The position numbers and the translations under genes are program-made. Positions 1 to 9,119 of a stretch of DNA of 37,671 nt are shown one piece after another. Where the stretch lies: positions 1 through 37,671 of the forward strand of contig JACQOP010000039.1 of the NCBI GenBank assembly GCA_016202485.1, in the 5' to 3' direction. How positions within the stretch are numbered: position 1 is the first letter of the stretch; each line of letters starts with the position of its first letter. This stretch comes from Chloroflexota bacterium (lineage in GTDB: Bacteria; Chloroflexota; Dehalococcoidia; Lucifugimonadales; JACPCL1). Under the pieces are notes generated by a model, which worked only from the letters and a program-made list of their open reading frames with translations, did not search any database and was not told where the DNA came from.

Positions 1-2
1 GC

Positions 3-308
3 CGCACCCTGCGCCAGGCCCTGTACGACCTCACCGACCACTACAAGGAGCACCTGGAACAGCTCCTGTGGACCAAGTGGGACCAGCGCATCGCCCGCAG
101 CGAGGCCAAGCGCGCCCTATCTGACCTGCAAGGGGCTAGGGCGCGGTTTATCGCACTCCTCTCCGACCTCCAGGACAACCAGCTAGACGCACGGGCAACG
201 GCAACCGCCAATAACGCCACAGCCCGGGAAGTGGTCTTGCATGCCCTGGAAGAGGAACGCACGACTATGGAGCTTATCGGCAACGCTCTGAAGAGCGCAG
301 CAAGCTAG
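3..308 (+). CDS. DinB-like helical-bundle protein, C-terminal part (5' truncated by window edge)
   Basis: Open frame from window start, ...ALYDLTDHYKEHLEQLLWTKWDQRIARSEAKRAL...EERTTMELIGNALKSAAS*, with a histidine-bearing helix pattern similar to the next gene. Confidence 0.55.
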   Translation, partial: RTLRQALYDLTDHYKEHLEQLLWTKWDQRIARSEAKRALSDLQGARARFIALLSDLQDNQLDARATATANNATAREVVLHALEEERTTMELIGNALKSAAS

Positions 309-363
309 ACACTAGGGGCGAGGTCTCCTCGCCCAGGGCACGCAGAAAAACTTGGAGGGTCCT

Positions 364-840
364 ATGGACACCGAAGTCCGCAAACTCATCGCAAAGCTGG
401 AAGCCCAGAGGCGCGAGGCCATGGACCTGCTCCTGTCCCTCTCCGACGAGCAGCTTGGCCTCTCCTATACCGACCGTCCCGGCGGCGAGGAAGGCGCTTT
501 CACCATCCGCCGGCTCCTCCACCGCATTGAGACCCATCACCGGGACCATATCCAGCACCTGCTCAAGGTGCGCCGCAATATCGGCAAACCCGTGGACGAG
601 ACCACCCGGAGCCTCATAGAGATGCAGGCCGCACGCACCGAGCTCCTATCAAGCCTTATCGGCCTCACCGACGATGACCTGAAGATAGACGTGTCCGAGG
701 GCAACGAGCTGGGCAACTTGCAGCCCCGCGCAGGCCAGGAGCCGGAGTACACCATCAAGCGCATTGTGGAGCACGTAGTGGATATGGAGGAGATGCGCCT
801 GGGCCATATCCGCCAGGCCCTGGAAGGCGGCAGCCGTTAG
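364..840 (+). CDS. DinB superfamily protein
   Basis: ORF 352..840; ATG at 364. IRRLLHRIETHHRDHIQHLLKVRR and KRIVEHVVDMEEMRLGHIRQAL resemble DinB_2 helical bundles. Confidence 0.6.
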   Translation: MDTEVRKLIAKLEAQRREAMDLLLSLSDEQLGLSYTDRPGGEEGAFTIRRLLHRIETHHRDHIQHLLKVRRNIGKPVDETTRSLIEMQAARTELLSSLIGLTDDDLKIDVSEGNELGNLQPRAGQEPEYTIKRIVEHVVDMEEMRLGHIRQALEGGSR

Positions 841-852
841 GCCAGGGGCAGC

Positions 853-1266
853 CTAAAGGGCGCTCTCTACCTTCAGAGGCACATGGGCCGCCATCTGGTC
901 AAAATGGCGGTCCCGGTGCAGCAAAACCACATCTTCCGAGAGCGCTAGGGCGGCGATGACGATGTCAGGTGTCGGCACTGTCACGCCCGCTCTCCTTAGT
1001 TGAAAGCCAAGGTCAAAGGCCTCTTCCCACGTCGCATCATGCAGGGGTAATTGCCGGAGAGAAGCTAGAAAGCGTCCGAGGCTTTGCCATTCCTCCCGAG
1101 TGCGCGTTCCTCGGAGGAGTTCCAGCTTGATCAAAGGCATCGTTGCTGCCAGGTCTTCTGCGACGAGGCGGCTGACTCTCCGGCTCAAGGGGGCATCGCC
1201 CTGCCGGGGCAGCAGGACTTCTAGCCACACTGAGCTATCTATCAGGACGCGTTCGGCACGAATCAT
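853..1266 (-). CDS. vapC: PIN-domain ribonuclease toxin, VapC family
   Basis: LIDSSVWLEVLL N-terminus, central acidic residues, and TPDIVIAALAL...LLHRDRHFDQMA typical of PIN domains; overlaps upstream vapB-like gene. Confidence 0.85.
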   Translation of the reverse strand: MIRAERVLIDSSVWLEVLLPRQGDAPLSRRVSRLVAEDLAATMPLIKLELLRGTRTREEWQSLGRFLASLRQLPLHDATWEEAFDLGFQLRRAGVTVPTPDIVIAALALSEDVVLLHRDRHFDQMAAHVPLKVESAL

Positions 1267-1459
1267 CTCGCAATTGCTCCAGCATCTCAGGAGTCAGTTC
1301 CAAGTCCCACGTGCCGAAAGTTAGGCGGAACTCTTCCAGCCTGCGCTTCCGGATCCCCTCCCGCATCGCCGCCTCAATCGTTTCTCTGATCCCCTTGGTG
1401 CCAAACTCTTTCTTGGCATCTTCCAAGAGGTCGTCATCTATGACCACTGTGCGCCGCAT
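1235..1459 (-). CDS. vapB: VapB-type antitoxin, copy 1
   Basis: MRRTVVIDDDLLEDAKKEFGTKGIRETIEAAMREGIRKR: ribbon-helix-helix VapB pattern, overlapping vapC by about 32 nt. Confidence 0.82.
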   Translation of the reverse strand: MRRTVVIDDDLLEDAKKEFGTKGIRETIEAAMREGIRKRRLEEFRLTFGTWDLELTPEMLEQLRDDSCRTRPDR

Positions 1460-1498
1460 GTTCCACCTCTGCTTCCATAGTATAGAAATAGCATACCG

Positions 1499-1711
1499 CT
1501 ATTCGTCCTCTCCATCCTCCCGCATTTTCTCCAGCTCTTCAGCAGTCAAGCCCAGGTCCCATGTACCCAAAGACCGCCGCACTCGCTCCAGTTTCCGCTT
1601 GCGAATGGCTTCCTTCATCGCGGTCTCAATCGTCTCCCGGATGCCTTTGGTGCCGAACTCCTTCCGGGCCTCTTCCAACAGCTTGTCGTCTATCACCACC
1701 GTGCGCCGCAT
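1499..1711 (-). CDS. VapB-type antitoxin, copy 2 (no adjacent cognate toxin of its own)
   Basis: MRRTVVIDDKLLEEARKEFGTKGIRETIETAMKEAIRKRKLE, roughly 70% identical by eye to copy 1. Confidence 0.8.
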   Translation of the reverse strand: MRRTVVIDDKLLEEARKEFGTKGIRETIETAMKEAIRKRKLERVRRSLGTWDLGLTAEELEKMREDGEDE

Positions 1712-1786
1712 GGATACGCCTCTCCAATACACATTACTACTATGCATTCAGTATACGCATTCGCCCCTATCCCTTCAAGGAACGCT

Positions 1787-2539
1787 TCAGCCCCCAGTTA
1801 TCACTTCTCGCGCCCGACGCGGATAGTTGGTCATGAAGCCGTCCACCCCCAGTAGCGCCAGGGCGCGGATGTCCTCCACGCTGTCCGCCGTCCAGGGGAT
1901 GACCAGCAGTCCCGCGGCATGGGCTTCCCGCAGCCCGTCGGGGCGCATATCGTGGACCGCCGGATGCAGTACCGTCGCGCCCGCGGCCTTTGCCAGGGCC
2001 ACGTGGTCAATCACGTCCCCCCGGTAACACACGCCCGTCAGCAGCTCCGGCTCCCGGTTCTTGAACCGGCGCATGGCTACGTGGTCAAAGGACAGTATCT
2101 CATGCTCCCCCAGGACGCGCGCCCGCTCCAGCACCCCTGTCACCGACGCCTCTATCCCACGGTACCGGTGCGGGATATTCTTTACCTCAATCAGCAGCGG
2201 CAGCTTTCTCCTGGCCCAGGCTACCACCTCCTCCAGCATAGGAATCCGCTGTCCGGCAAAGCGCCGGTCAAACCAGGCGCCGGCATCCAGCCCCTTCAGC
2301 TCCGTCAGGGGCATACTCCGCACCAGGCCCCGCCCATTGGTGGTGCGGCCCAGCTCGTCATCGTGGAACACCACAGGAAAGCCATCCGAAGTGAGATGCA
2401 CGTCCAGCTCAATAGCGTCGGCCCCTTGCTCCAGGGCCAGCTCAAAAGCGGCCATGGTATTCTCCGGCGCTTCTCCCGATGCTCCCCGGTGGGCAATAAC
2501 CAGGGGCCGCCGGTGGTCCAGCAAGTCTGTGATCGCCAT
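1787..2539 (-). CDS. glycerophosphodiester phosphodiesterase
   Basis: VIAHRGASGEAPENTMAAFELALEQGADAIELDVHLTSDGFPVVFHDDELGRTTNG is the canonical GDPD motif. Confidence 0.95.
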   Translation of the reverse strand: MAITDLLDHRRPLVIAHRGASGEAPENTMAAFELALEQGADAIELDVHLTSDGFPVVFHDDELGRTTNGRGLVRSMPLTELKGLDAGAWFDRRFAGQRIPMLEEVVAWARRKLPLLIEVKNIPHRYRGIEASVTGVLERARVLGEHEILSFDHVAMRRFKNREPELLTGVCYRGDVIDHVALAKAAGATVLHPAVHDMRPDGLREAHAAGLLVIPWTADSVEDIRALALLGVDGFMTNYPRRAREVITGG

Positions 2540-2767
2540 AGCCAGTCCTCCCTCCAGGCGCTGGGCGGATTATACTCTAACCCGCCCTGTACCCTTCTGC
2601 TCCCTTGCCCCTTGCGTGTACCCCCTGTCATCCCGCCCTTGCCCCCCTCACCCCCAACGACGTATCATCAATGCAGACAGCCACCCAGCACTGTCATGCC
2701 CTTGTAACCCACGGAATTGTTTCCACAAAAAATAAAAACAACTCCCGCCCCATCATAAAGGACCCCT

Positions 2768-3574
2768 ATGGAACGGTATGTCCAGGCCAACCTCCAGCAC
2801 TGGAACGAGGTCACCCCCCTCCACGTCGGCTCCCGCTTCTATGACGTGGAGGGCTTCAAAGCAGGCCGCCGCTCCCTCCATGCCATTGAGCTCGTGGAGT
2901 TGGGCAACGTAACCGGCAAGAGCCTCCTTCATCTCCAGTGCCACTTCGGCCTGGACACCCTTTCCTGGGCCCGCCTGGGAGCCAGGGTCACCGGCGTGGA
3001 CTTCTCCGGCGCCGCCGTCACCCAGGCCCAGATGCTCAGCTACGAAGCCAACATCCCCGCCGCCTTCATCTGCTCCAACCTCTACGACCTGCCCAAGGTC
3101 CTAGACACCCAGTTTGACATCGTCTTCACTTCCTACGGCGTCCTCTCCTGGCTCCCCGATATCCGGCGCTGGGGCGAAATCGTCGCCCGCTATACCAAAC
3201 CCGGCGGCACCTTCTACATCGCCGAGATTCACCCCATCTCCTATATCTTTGACGACGACGCCGCTGCCGGCCCGCCCGCTGTGAAGAACCCGTACTTTTA
3301 CTCCCCAGAACCTGAGAAGTGGCAACCCGCCGGCTCCTACGCCGACCGCGCCGCCAAAGTCCTCAACCCTACCTACAACTGGAGCCACAGCCTCAGCGAC
3401 ATCGTCAACGCCGTTATTAACGCCGGGCTGCGTCTGGAATTCCTCCACGAGTTCCCCTACACCGTCTACCAGCAGTTCCCCTTCATGGAGCAGGGGGCCG
3501 ATGGCTTCTGGCGGCTGAAAGGCTACGAGACTTCCATCCCCCTCCTGTTCTCTCTGAAGGCCACCAAGCCCTGA
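2768..3574 (+). CDS. class I SAM-dependent methyltransferase
   Basis: SLLHLQCHFGLDTLSWARLGARVTGVDFSGAAV Rossmann SAM motif. Confidence 0.88.
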   Translation: MERYVQANLQHWNEVTPLHVGSRFYDVEGFKAGRRSLHAIELVELGNVTGKSLLHLQCHFGLDTLSWARLGARVTGVDFSGAAVTQAQMLSYEANIPAAFICSNLYDLPKVLDTQFDIVFTSYGVLSWLPDIRRWGEIVARYTKPGGTFYIAEIHPISYIFDDDAAAGPPAVKNPYFYSPEPEKWQPAGSYADRAAKVLNPTYNWSHSLSDIVNAVINAGLRLEFLHEFPYTVYQQFPFMEQGADGFWRLKGYETSIPLLFSLKATKP

Positions 3575-4275
3575 TGCACCCGGTCAGACCCACAGCCCAG
3601 GCCATCCTCCAGCGCCTCCATTCCCTGGCCAACCCCGCCAGCGTGGAGGGCATGGCCCGCTTCGGCCTCAGCAGCCGCAACACCTTGGGCGTCTCTGTCA
3701 ACACCCTCCGCCGGCTTGCCAGGGAGATAGGCCGGAACCATCCCCTGGCCCTGGAGCTATGGGACTCCGCCATCCACGAGGCCCGCATCCTCGCTGCTAT
3801 CATTGACGACCCCAGGCAGGTCACCGAGGCCCAGATGGACCGGTGGGCCTCCCAGTTTGACTCCTGGGACATATGTGACGGCGCCTGCTATGGCCTCTTT
3901 GACAAAACCCCCTACGCCCACAAGAAGGCTGCCGAGTGGAGCAGCCGGCAGGAAGAGTTCGTGCGCCGGGGCGCCTTTGCCCTTATGGCCGGCCTGGCAG
4001 TCCACGACAAGAAGGCCGCCGATGCCCCCTTCCTGGCTTTCCTACCCCTTATCCAGCAGGCCGCCAGCGACGACCGCAACTTCGTCCGCAAGGCCGTCAA
4101 CTGGGCATTGCGCCAGATTGGCAAGCGTAACCTGGCCCTGAACGCCGCCGCCATGCACCTCGCCCAGGAACTGAAGGCCTCGCCTTCCAGGGCCGCCCGC
4201 TGGGTCGGCTCCGACGCCCTCCGGGAGCTGGCCGGCGCCGCAGTACAGTCCAGGTTGGCCTCCAGAGACCCGTAG
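3574..4275 (+). CDS. DNA alkylation repair protein, AlkD-like HEAT repeat glycosylase
   Basis: ORF with LALELWDSAIHEARILAAIIDDPRQVTEAQMDRWASQFDSWDICDGACYGLF, typical AlkD family; start overlaps upstream stop. Confidence 0.9.
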   Translation: MHPVRPTAQAILQRLHSLANPASVEGMARFGLSSRNTLGVSVNTLRRLAREIGRNHPLALELWDSAIHEARILAAIIDDPRQVTEAQMDRWASQFDSWDICDGACYGLFDKTPYAHKKAAEWSSRQEEFVRRGAFALMAGLAVHDKKAADAPFLAFLPLIQQAASDDRNFVRKAVNWALRQIGKRNLALNAAAMHLAQELKASPSRAARWVGSDALRELAGAAVQSRLASRDP

Positions 4276-4436
4276 GAACGCCCATAGGAACGGATAGAGG
4301 GGCGGACCTGCGTAGAGGCCCCCCTGCCTTAGACACAGCCTTGCCCGATAATTGCTTTCATATATCAGGGGAGAAGAGGCAAACTCCCCCCGATGAGGAG
4401 AAGAGTCGGGGTCGGGCAAAGCCCTCAGACACAAAG

Positions 4437-4464
4437 AACAGAGACGCCCACCAGCGTCTCTGTT
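4437..4464 (-). terminator. Hairpin downstream of acpP, probable terminator
   Basis: Perfect 11-bp inverted repeat AACAGAGACGC-CCACCA-GCGTCTCTGTT just 3' of the minus-strand acpP stop; T-rich tract after it on minus strand. Confidence 0.6.
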
Positions 4465-4488
4465 ACGCACCTGCAAGGCCCTCAAAGG

Positions 4489-4749
4489 CTACGTGTCCTG
4501 GACCCCTTTGCCTTTGAGATAGTCCACAGCGGACTGGACCTTCGTAATCTTCTCGGCATCCTCATCGGGGATTTCAACGGGGTCGCCGTCCTGCGAGAAC
4601 TCCTCTTCAAAGGCCATGATCAACTCCACCAGGTCCAGGGAGTCGGCGTTCAGATCATCAATAAAGGATGCCTCAGGGACAACGCTGCTCTCGTCTACGC
4701 CCAGGCGGTCGGCGACTATTTTCTGCACGCGTTCAAGGACCGTTGGCAC
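4489..4749 (-). CDS. acpP: acyl carrier protein
   Basis: [48 protein letters not shown] with DSLD phosphopantetheine site. Confidence 0.97.
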   Translation of the reverse strand: MPTVLERVQKIVADRLGVDESSVVPEASFIDDLNADSLDLVELIMAFEEEFSQDGDPVEIPDEDAEKITKVQSAVDYLKGKGVQDT

Positions 4750-4788
4750 GGCATTACCTCCTTATGTAGGTCACTAGAAGCTGGTTGG

Positions 4789-5223
4789 TTATTCAGAGTC
4801 AGCGGCTTCCGTTTTGGCAATTGCTCCCAAGACACCGTTGATGAACCGCTGCGAGCCGTCGCTGCCAAAGGTGCGGGCCAGCTCCACAGCCTCGTTGATT
4901 ATAACCCTTATCGGGGCATCCTTGCCCATCCTGATTTCGTATATTGCCATGCGGAGGATGTTTCTGTCCACTACCGAGAGCTGGTCCACGGGCCATGTAG
5001 GCGCGTGAGCCGCAATGAGGGCGTCCAGTTCTGGCAAGTGCTCCCGCACCTTTCGTGCCAGGTCACGGGCAAAAGCCTGGCTGGGCGCATCCAGATCCGC
5101 TTCAGCAAGGACCCAGGTAAGGCTCTGCCCAAGGGGATGGCCTGTGGCGTCCACTTCGTACAAGGCCTGCAGGGCAATCCGGCGCGCCCGGCGACGGGGA
5201 CTGACGGCCTTTGGCTCTCCCAT
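4789..5223 (-). CDS. nusB: transcription antitermination factor NusB
   Basis: RRRARRIALQALYEVDATGH...VVDRNILRMAIYEIRMGKDAPIRVIINEAVELARTFGSDGSQRFINGVLGAI. Confidence 0.95.
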   Translation of the reverse strand: MGEPKAVSPRRRARRIALQALYEVDATGHPLGQSLTWVLAEADLDAPSQAFARDLARKVREHLPELDALIAAHAPTWPVDQLSVVDRNILRMAIYEIRMGKDAPIRVIINEAVELARTFGSDGSQRFINGVLGAIAKTEAADSE

Positions 5224-5249
5224 AGTAGCGCCCCTGGCAACCTTGTGCC

Positions 5250-6263
5250 TTAGGTGGCCCCAGAAGAGGCTTCATTGTGCTGGAACGTGGCCAGGCTCCT
5301 GGCAGAGACAAGGTCATTTACATTTGCTACTTGGACACTGCTGGCAATGCGCTTGACCATGCCCGTCAGCACCTTCCCAGGCCCAAACTCTATGAAGTTG
5401 CCCACGCCGGCGCCCACCATGTAGCTAACGGACTCCTGCCAGCGCACACATCCGCAGAGTTGCTGGGCCAGCTCGTCTTTGATCTCCAACGCCGCCGTGA
5501 CAGGCTTGGAGGTGCAGTTGGCAACTATTGGGACGAGGGTGTTGTGGAAGGTGACCTTGCCAATAGCTTTCAGCATCCCCTCCAGGGCCGGCCCCATCAG
5601 ATAGGAGTGGAAGGCCCCGCTGACCTTGAGGGGAATCGCCCGGCGGGCTCCCCGCTCCGAGGCCAGTTGTACGGCCCGGGCAATGTCCTCCTGGGAGCCG
5701 CTGATGACCACCTGTCCGGGAGAGTTAATGTTGGCTATTTGAGTATTGGTCTCCTGGCACACTTCTTCCAGGGGAGGTAGCTCCATGCCTATAATGGCCG
5801 CCATGGCCCCCGGCTGCAAGTCGCACGCCTCCTGCATCAGGCGGCCCCGCTCCCGCACCAGCCATACGGCGTCAGCCGTTTCCAGCACCCCTGCGGCAGC
5901 CAGCGCCGTGTACTCGCCCAAACTATGGCCGGCCATGAAGGAGGCAAGGGTCTCCAAAGGGCGTTCTACCTGCTCCCTGGCGGCGGCAAGACAGGCAAGG
6001 CTGACGGTGAGGATAGCCGGCTGCGTGTTGATGGTGCGTTCCAGCTCATCAGCCGGGCCGTTGAACATGAGACTGGAGAGGGAAAAGCCGAGGGCTTTAT
6101 CGGCGTCGTCAATGATACGTCGGGCCGCTGGAGAGTCGGTGTACAGGTCCCTCCCCATGCCGACCTCTTGGGCCCCTTGACCAGGGAACAGATATGCTGT
6201 GGGTGTGGAGAAAAGGTCATCGGCCCCGTTTCGTGACGAGTTCGCAGGTGTTGCCACTGCCAT
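5250..6263 (-). CDS. fabD: malonyl CoA-ACP transacylase
   Basis: YLFPGQGAQEVGMGRDLY...GHSLGEYTALAAAG active-site motif. Confidence 0.96.
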   Translation of the reverse strand: MAVATPANSSRNGADDLFSTPTAYLFPGQGAQEVGMGRDLYTDSPAARRIIDDADKALGFSLSSLMFNGPADELERTINTQPAILTVSLACLAAAREQVERPLETLASFMAGHSLGEYTALAAAGVLETADAVWLVRERGRLMQEACDLQPGAMAAIIGMELPPLEEVCQETNTQIANINSPGQVVISGSQEDIARAVQLASERGARRAIPLKVSGAFHSYLMGPALEGMLKAIGKVTFHNTLVPIVANCTSKPVTAALEIKDELAQQLCGCVRWQESVSYMVGAGVGNFIEFGPGKVLTGMVKRIASSVQVANVNDLVSARSLATFQHNEASSGAT

Positions 6264-6330
6264 CTCCTTTCCTGCGGTAAACCGAGGGGGTGGACACGTT
6301 TATCCAGATGAAGGCCTGACACAGCCGAGA

Positions 6331-6531
6331 CTACGTCTGGTCCGACTCCTCAGGGTTCATGGAGATGACCTCCCGGCCGCCGTAGTAGCCACAGGTAGGA
6401 CACACGGTATGAGGAGGCTTCGGGCTCCGGCACTGGGCACAGGTGGTAATGGCCATCGGTGGTTTCTGAAAATGACTCCAGCGCCAGCCTTTCCTGGAGC
6501 TGGAGCGCTTCTTCTTTGGATGTGGGGGCAT
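6331..6531 (-). CDS. rpmF: 50S ribosomal protein L32
   Basis: MPPHPKKKRSSSRKGWRW...CAQCRSPKPPHTVCPTCGYYGGREV with two CxxC zinc pairs; ORF start moved inward to MPPHPKKK. Confidence 0.93.
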   Translation of the reverse strand: MPPHPKKKRSSSRKGWRWSHFQKPPMAITTCAQCRSPKPPHTVCPTCGYYGGREVISMNPEESDQT

Positions 6532-6545
6532 GGAATGACTCCGTC

Positions 6546-7076
6546 TTACTTTTTGGTGGTGGATAGCAGGCCCAAGAGCGTTGCCCATCGGGGATCAACC
6601 ATCTCTTGGGGACAGTCACAGGAGGTTTCATTCAGGTCCTTGCCGCAGTGAGGACAGATCCCGGCGCAGTTAGACTGGCACAGGGGCTTCATTGGAATGG
6701 CAAGGATGATGTCCTGGCGGACCACTTCCTCAATGTCCAAGATGTGGTGAGTGTCAATAGTGGTGTCAGCCTCTGCTCCATCGGGAAGGGCCACCGGGAC
6801 ACCGGTGGTGACATCTACAGTTGGGTGATAGGTCTCGTTGAAGAGGAACGGCAGGGTGGTATCGTAGGGCCTGAGGCACCGGCTGCACGTACACACCACC
6901 CGGGCCTGCAGGTTGCCCTTGACCCAGACGCCTTCGTTTATCCGCACAAGAGTAATAGACCCCCAAAGACGCTTGACTTGGGCGTCCTCCAAAGCAAGGG
7001 ACGTCTCGTCCACCTGGTGGCGTTGAGAACCCCCCACCGGACCTTTAAGCAGGCCAGCAACGTTAAACTGCATCAT
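6546..7076 (-). CDS. YceD/DUF177 family protein
   Basis: VVCTCSRCLRPYDTTLPFLFNETY ... PMKPLCQSNCAGICPHCGKDLNETSC, immediately upstream of rpmF as is usual for this family. Confidence 0.92.
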   Translation of the reverse strand: MMQFNVAGLLKGPVGGSQRHQVDETSLALEDAQVKRLWGSITLVRINEGVWVKGNLQARVVCTCSRCLRPYDTTLPFLFNETYHPTVDVTTGVPVALPDGAEADTTIDTHHILDIEEVVRQDIILAIPMKPLCQSNCAGICPHCGKDLNETSCDCPQEMVDPRWATLLGLLSTTKK

Positions 7077-7367
7077 GCACCGGTACGACCGCTAGGCTCC
7101 TATAAGGACGCGCACAAGAAGCGGCCTCTTGGAGTTTCAAGGGACCGATACGCTTCGGAAAGGAAACACAGAAACAGATGGAACACAGCAAATACGCACA
7201 GATACAATAATAAGTACTCTATTTAGTAAGTATACTTGAGAGAGCGGAGGGTTGTCTACGTTGCTTGCGTTACGGCCCTCCCCTCCTTCTGGATCAAGCG
7301 ATTAACTCCGGCGCTCAGGCGCAAGGGAATGCTCTACAATAGATCTAGCTAACCCATAGGAGTCCCC

Positions 7368-8396
7368 ATGCTCATCCTTGGCATTGAAACCTCATGTGAT
7401 GAGACTGCCGCCGCACTGGTGCAGGACGGCCTCCGCCTGCGCTCAAACATCATCGCCTCCCAGGTGGAGCTACACGCCCATTATGGCGGTGTGGTGCCGG
7501 AAGTGGCGTCGCGCCAGCACATGCTCCAGATGGTGCCCGTGGTGGAGCGCGCCTTGCACCAGGCCGGCGCTTCCTGGGACAACGTAGACGCCATAGCCGT
7601 TACCTACGGCCCCGGCCTGGCAGGCTCCCTGATGGTAGGCGTGAATATGGCCAAGGCCATCGCCTACGCCCGGCGGCTGCCCCTCTACGGCATCAACCAC
7701 CTGGAAGGCCACGTGTATGCCGCCTGGCTGGAGGGCCACCGGCCCGACCTCTCCCCTGGGTTTCCCCTTGTATGCCTTGTGGCCTCAGGCGGCCACACGG
7801 ACCTGTTGCTCATGGAGGACCACGGCCACTACCAGCTTCTGGGCATGACAAGGGACGACGCCGCCGGCGAGTCCTTTGACAAGGCGGCCCGCCTCCTGGG
7901 CCTCGGCTTCCCCGGGGGCCCCGCCATCCAGCGCGCCTCCCAGTCCATCCCACTCCACACCGTGCGCCAGCAACTGCCCCGGGCCTGGATGCGGGGCACC
8001 CTGGACTTCAGCTTCAGCGGCCTCAAAACGGCGGTGCTCCACAAGGCGCAAGAGCAGGGGCTTGAAGGCGGCGCCAGCGCCGGACGCCAGCAGGAAGTAG
8101 CAGAGCTGGCTTCCGCCTTCCAGGAGTCGGTGGTAGAGGTGCTGACCGTCAAGACCCTGGAGGCGGCGGCCCAGACTGGAGCCAAAGGCATTATCCTGGG
8201 CGGTGGCGTCACCGCCAATGCCCGCCTCCGGGAGCGCCTGCACGCCCAGGCCGGCGGCTTGCCGGTGTTCATCCCTTCGCCCGGCCTGTGCGTGGACAAC
8301 GCCGCCATGATCGCCGCCTGCGCCTACTACCACGCCGGCCGCCGCCAGCCCGATGGCTACGACCTGGATGTAGTACCCTCCCTGAAGCTGGGGTAA
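7368..8396 (+). CDS. tsaD: tRNA N6-adenosine threonylcarbamoyltransferase
   Basis: MLILGIETSCDETAAALV...EVASRQHM...GVNMAKAIAYA...NHLEGH. Confidence 0.97.
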   Translation: MLILGIETSCDETAAALVQDGLRLRSNIIASQVELHAHYGGVVPEVASRQHMLQMVPVVERALHQAGASWDNVDAIAVTYGPGLAGSLMVGVNMAKAIAYARRLPLYGINHLEGHVYAAWLEGHRPDLSPGFPLVCLVASGGHTDLLLMEDHGHYQLLGMTRDDAAGESFDKAARLLGLGFPGGPAIQRASQSIPLHTVRQQLPRAWMRGTLDFSFSGLKTAVLHKAQEQGLEGGASAGRQQEVAELASAFQESVVEVLTVKTLEAAAQTGAKGIILGGGVTANARLRERLHAQAGGLPVFIPSPGLCVDNAAMIAACAYYHAGRRQPDGYDLDVVPSLKLG

Positions 8397-9050
8397 TTAC
8401 GGCCACGCCTCCCCTTTGTAGGCCATCTCCCAGAACAGATACTCGTACCGAAGGGCGGCGCGGAAGACCTGGCGGGCGCTGGCCTGACCCACTGGCGGAA
8501 TGCCGTCAACAATGGCCTTCATCGCCGCCACAAAGTCCCCCAGGGCCTGGTCGGCGTGGATGTCTATCCACTCCTGGTACATGCGGCGCCGTGGCCGTGC
8601 CCCTGTCTTGGTCAGGCGCGTCGCCCAGTCGTAGTACGTCCACTCCGTCACCAGCAGCCCCGTAGCGATGTCCTGGAAGCTCCCGTCGTAAGCGGTGGCC
8701 ACCAGGAAGTTAGCCATGTTTTGCCCCGTGGGCAGCGGCTCGGCGGAGTGGTAGGTCTCCGGCGGGACCCCTAGCTCCTGGAAGGCCCGGAAGAACAACT
8801 CCTTCTCAGCATTGAGGATGGTGTGCAGGAATGGCGAAAAGGGTTGGGCCGCTTCCAATGTGGGAGCCTTGCTCACCGCTTGGCCCAGCACCTTGGCCAG
8901 CGCCCCCAGGAACAGGTAGTCCTGGAGGAAGTATCGCTGGAACTTCTCCAGGGGCAAAGAGCCGTCGCCCATCTCCCGCACGAACGGGTGGGTTACCATG
9001 CGTTCCCACAGGTCGTGGTTAGCCTGCCGGAGGTCGTCTGAAAAGGGCAT
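8397..9050 (-). CDS. TenA family protein (aminopyrimidine salvage), Cys-free variant
   Basis: MPFSDDLRQANHDLWERMVTHPFVREMGDGSLPLEKFQRYFLQDYLFL TenA N-terminus; located in a thiamin-related cluster. Confidence 0.9.
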   Translation of the reverse strand: MPFSDDLRQANHDLWERMVTHPFVREMGDGSLPLEKFQRYFLQDYLFLGALAKVLGQAVSKAPTLEAAQPFSPFLHTILNAEKELFFRAFQELGVPPETYHSAEPLPTGQNMANFLVATAYDGSFQDIATGLLVTEWTYYDWATRLTKTGARPRRRMYQEWIDIHADQALGDFVAAMKAIVDGIPPVGQASARQVFRAALRYEYLFWEMAYKGEAWP

Positions 9051-9079
9051 CAGGTGCTCCAGATACTCAGCATTGGCGG

Positions 9080-9107
9080 GTAGGGGCGCAGCATCCCGCG
9101 CCCCTAC
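9080..9107. repeat. Intergenic palindrome GTAGGGGCGC-N8-GCGCCCCTAC
   Basis: Perfect 10-bp inverted repeat between tenA and the substrate-binding protein gene. Confidence 0.75.
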
Positions 9108-9119
9108 GTCTGAGGGGTG

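Noticed and set aside
1919-2735. Plus-strand ORFs opposite the GDPD gene
   Set aside because: Antisense to a strongly recognised protein; low-complexity composition typical of high-GC shadow ORFs.
4393-6236. Long plus-strand ORFs (286, 167, 103 aa etc.) over acpP/nusB/fabD
   Set aside because: Shadow frames of clearly conserved minus-strand genes.
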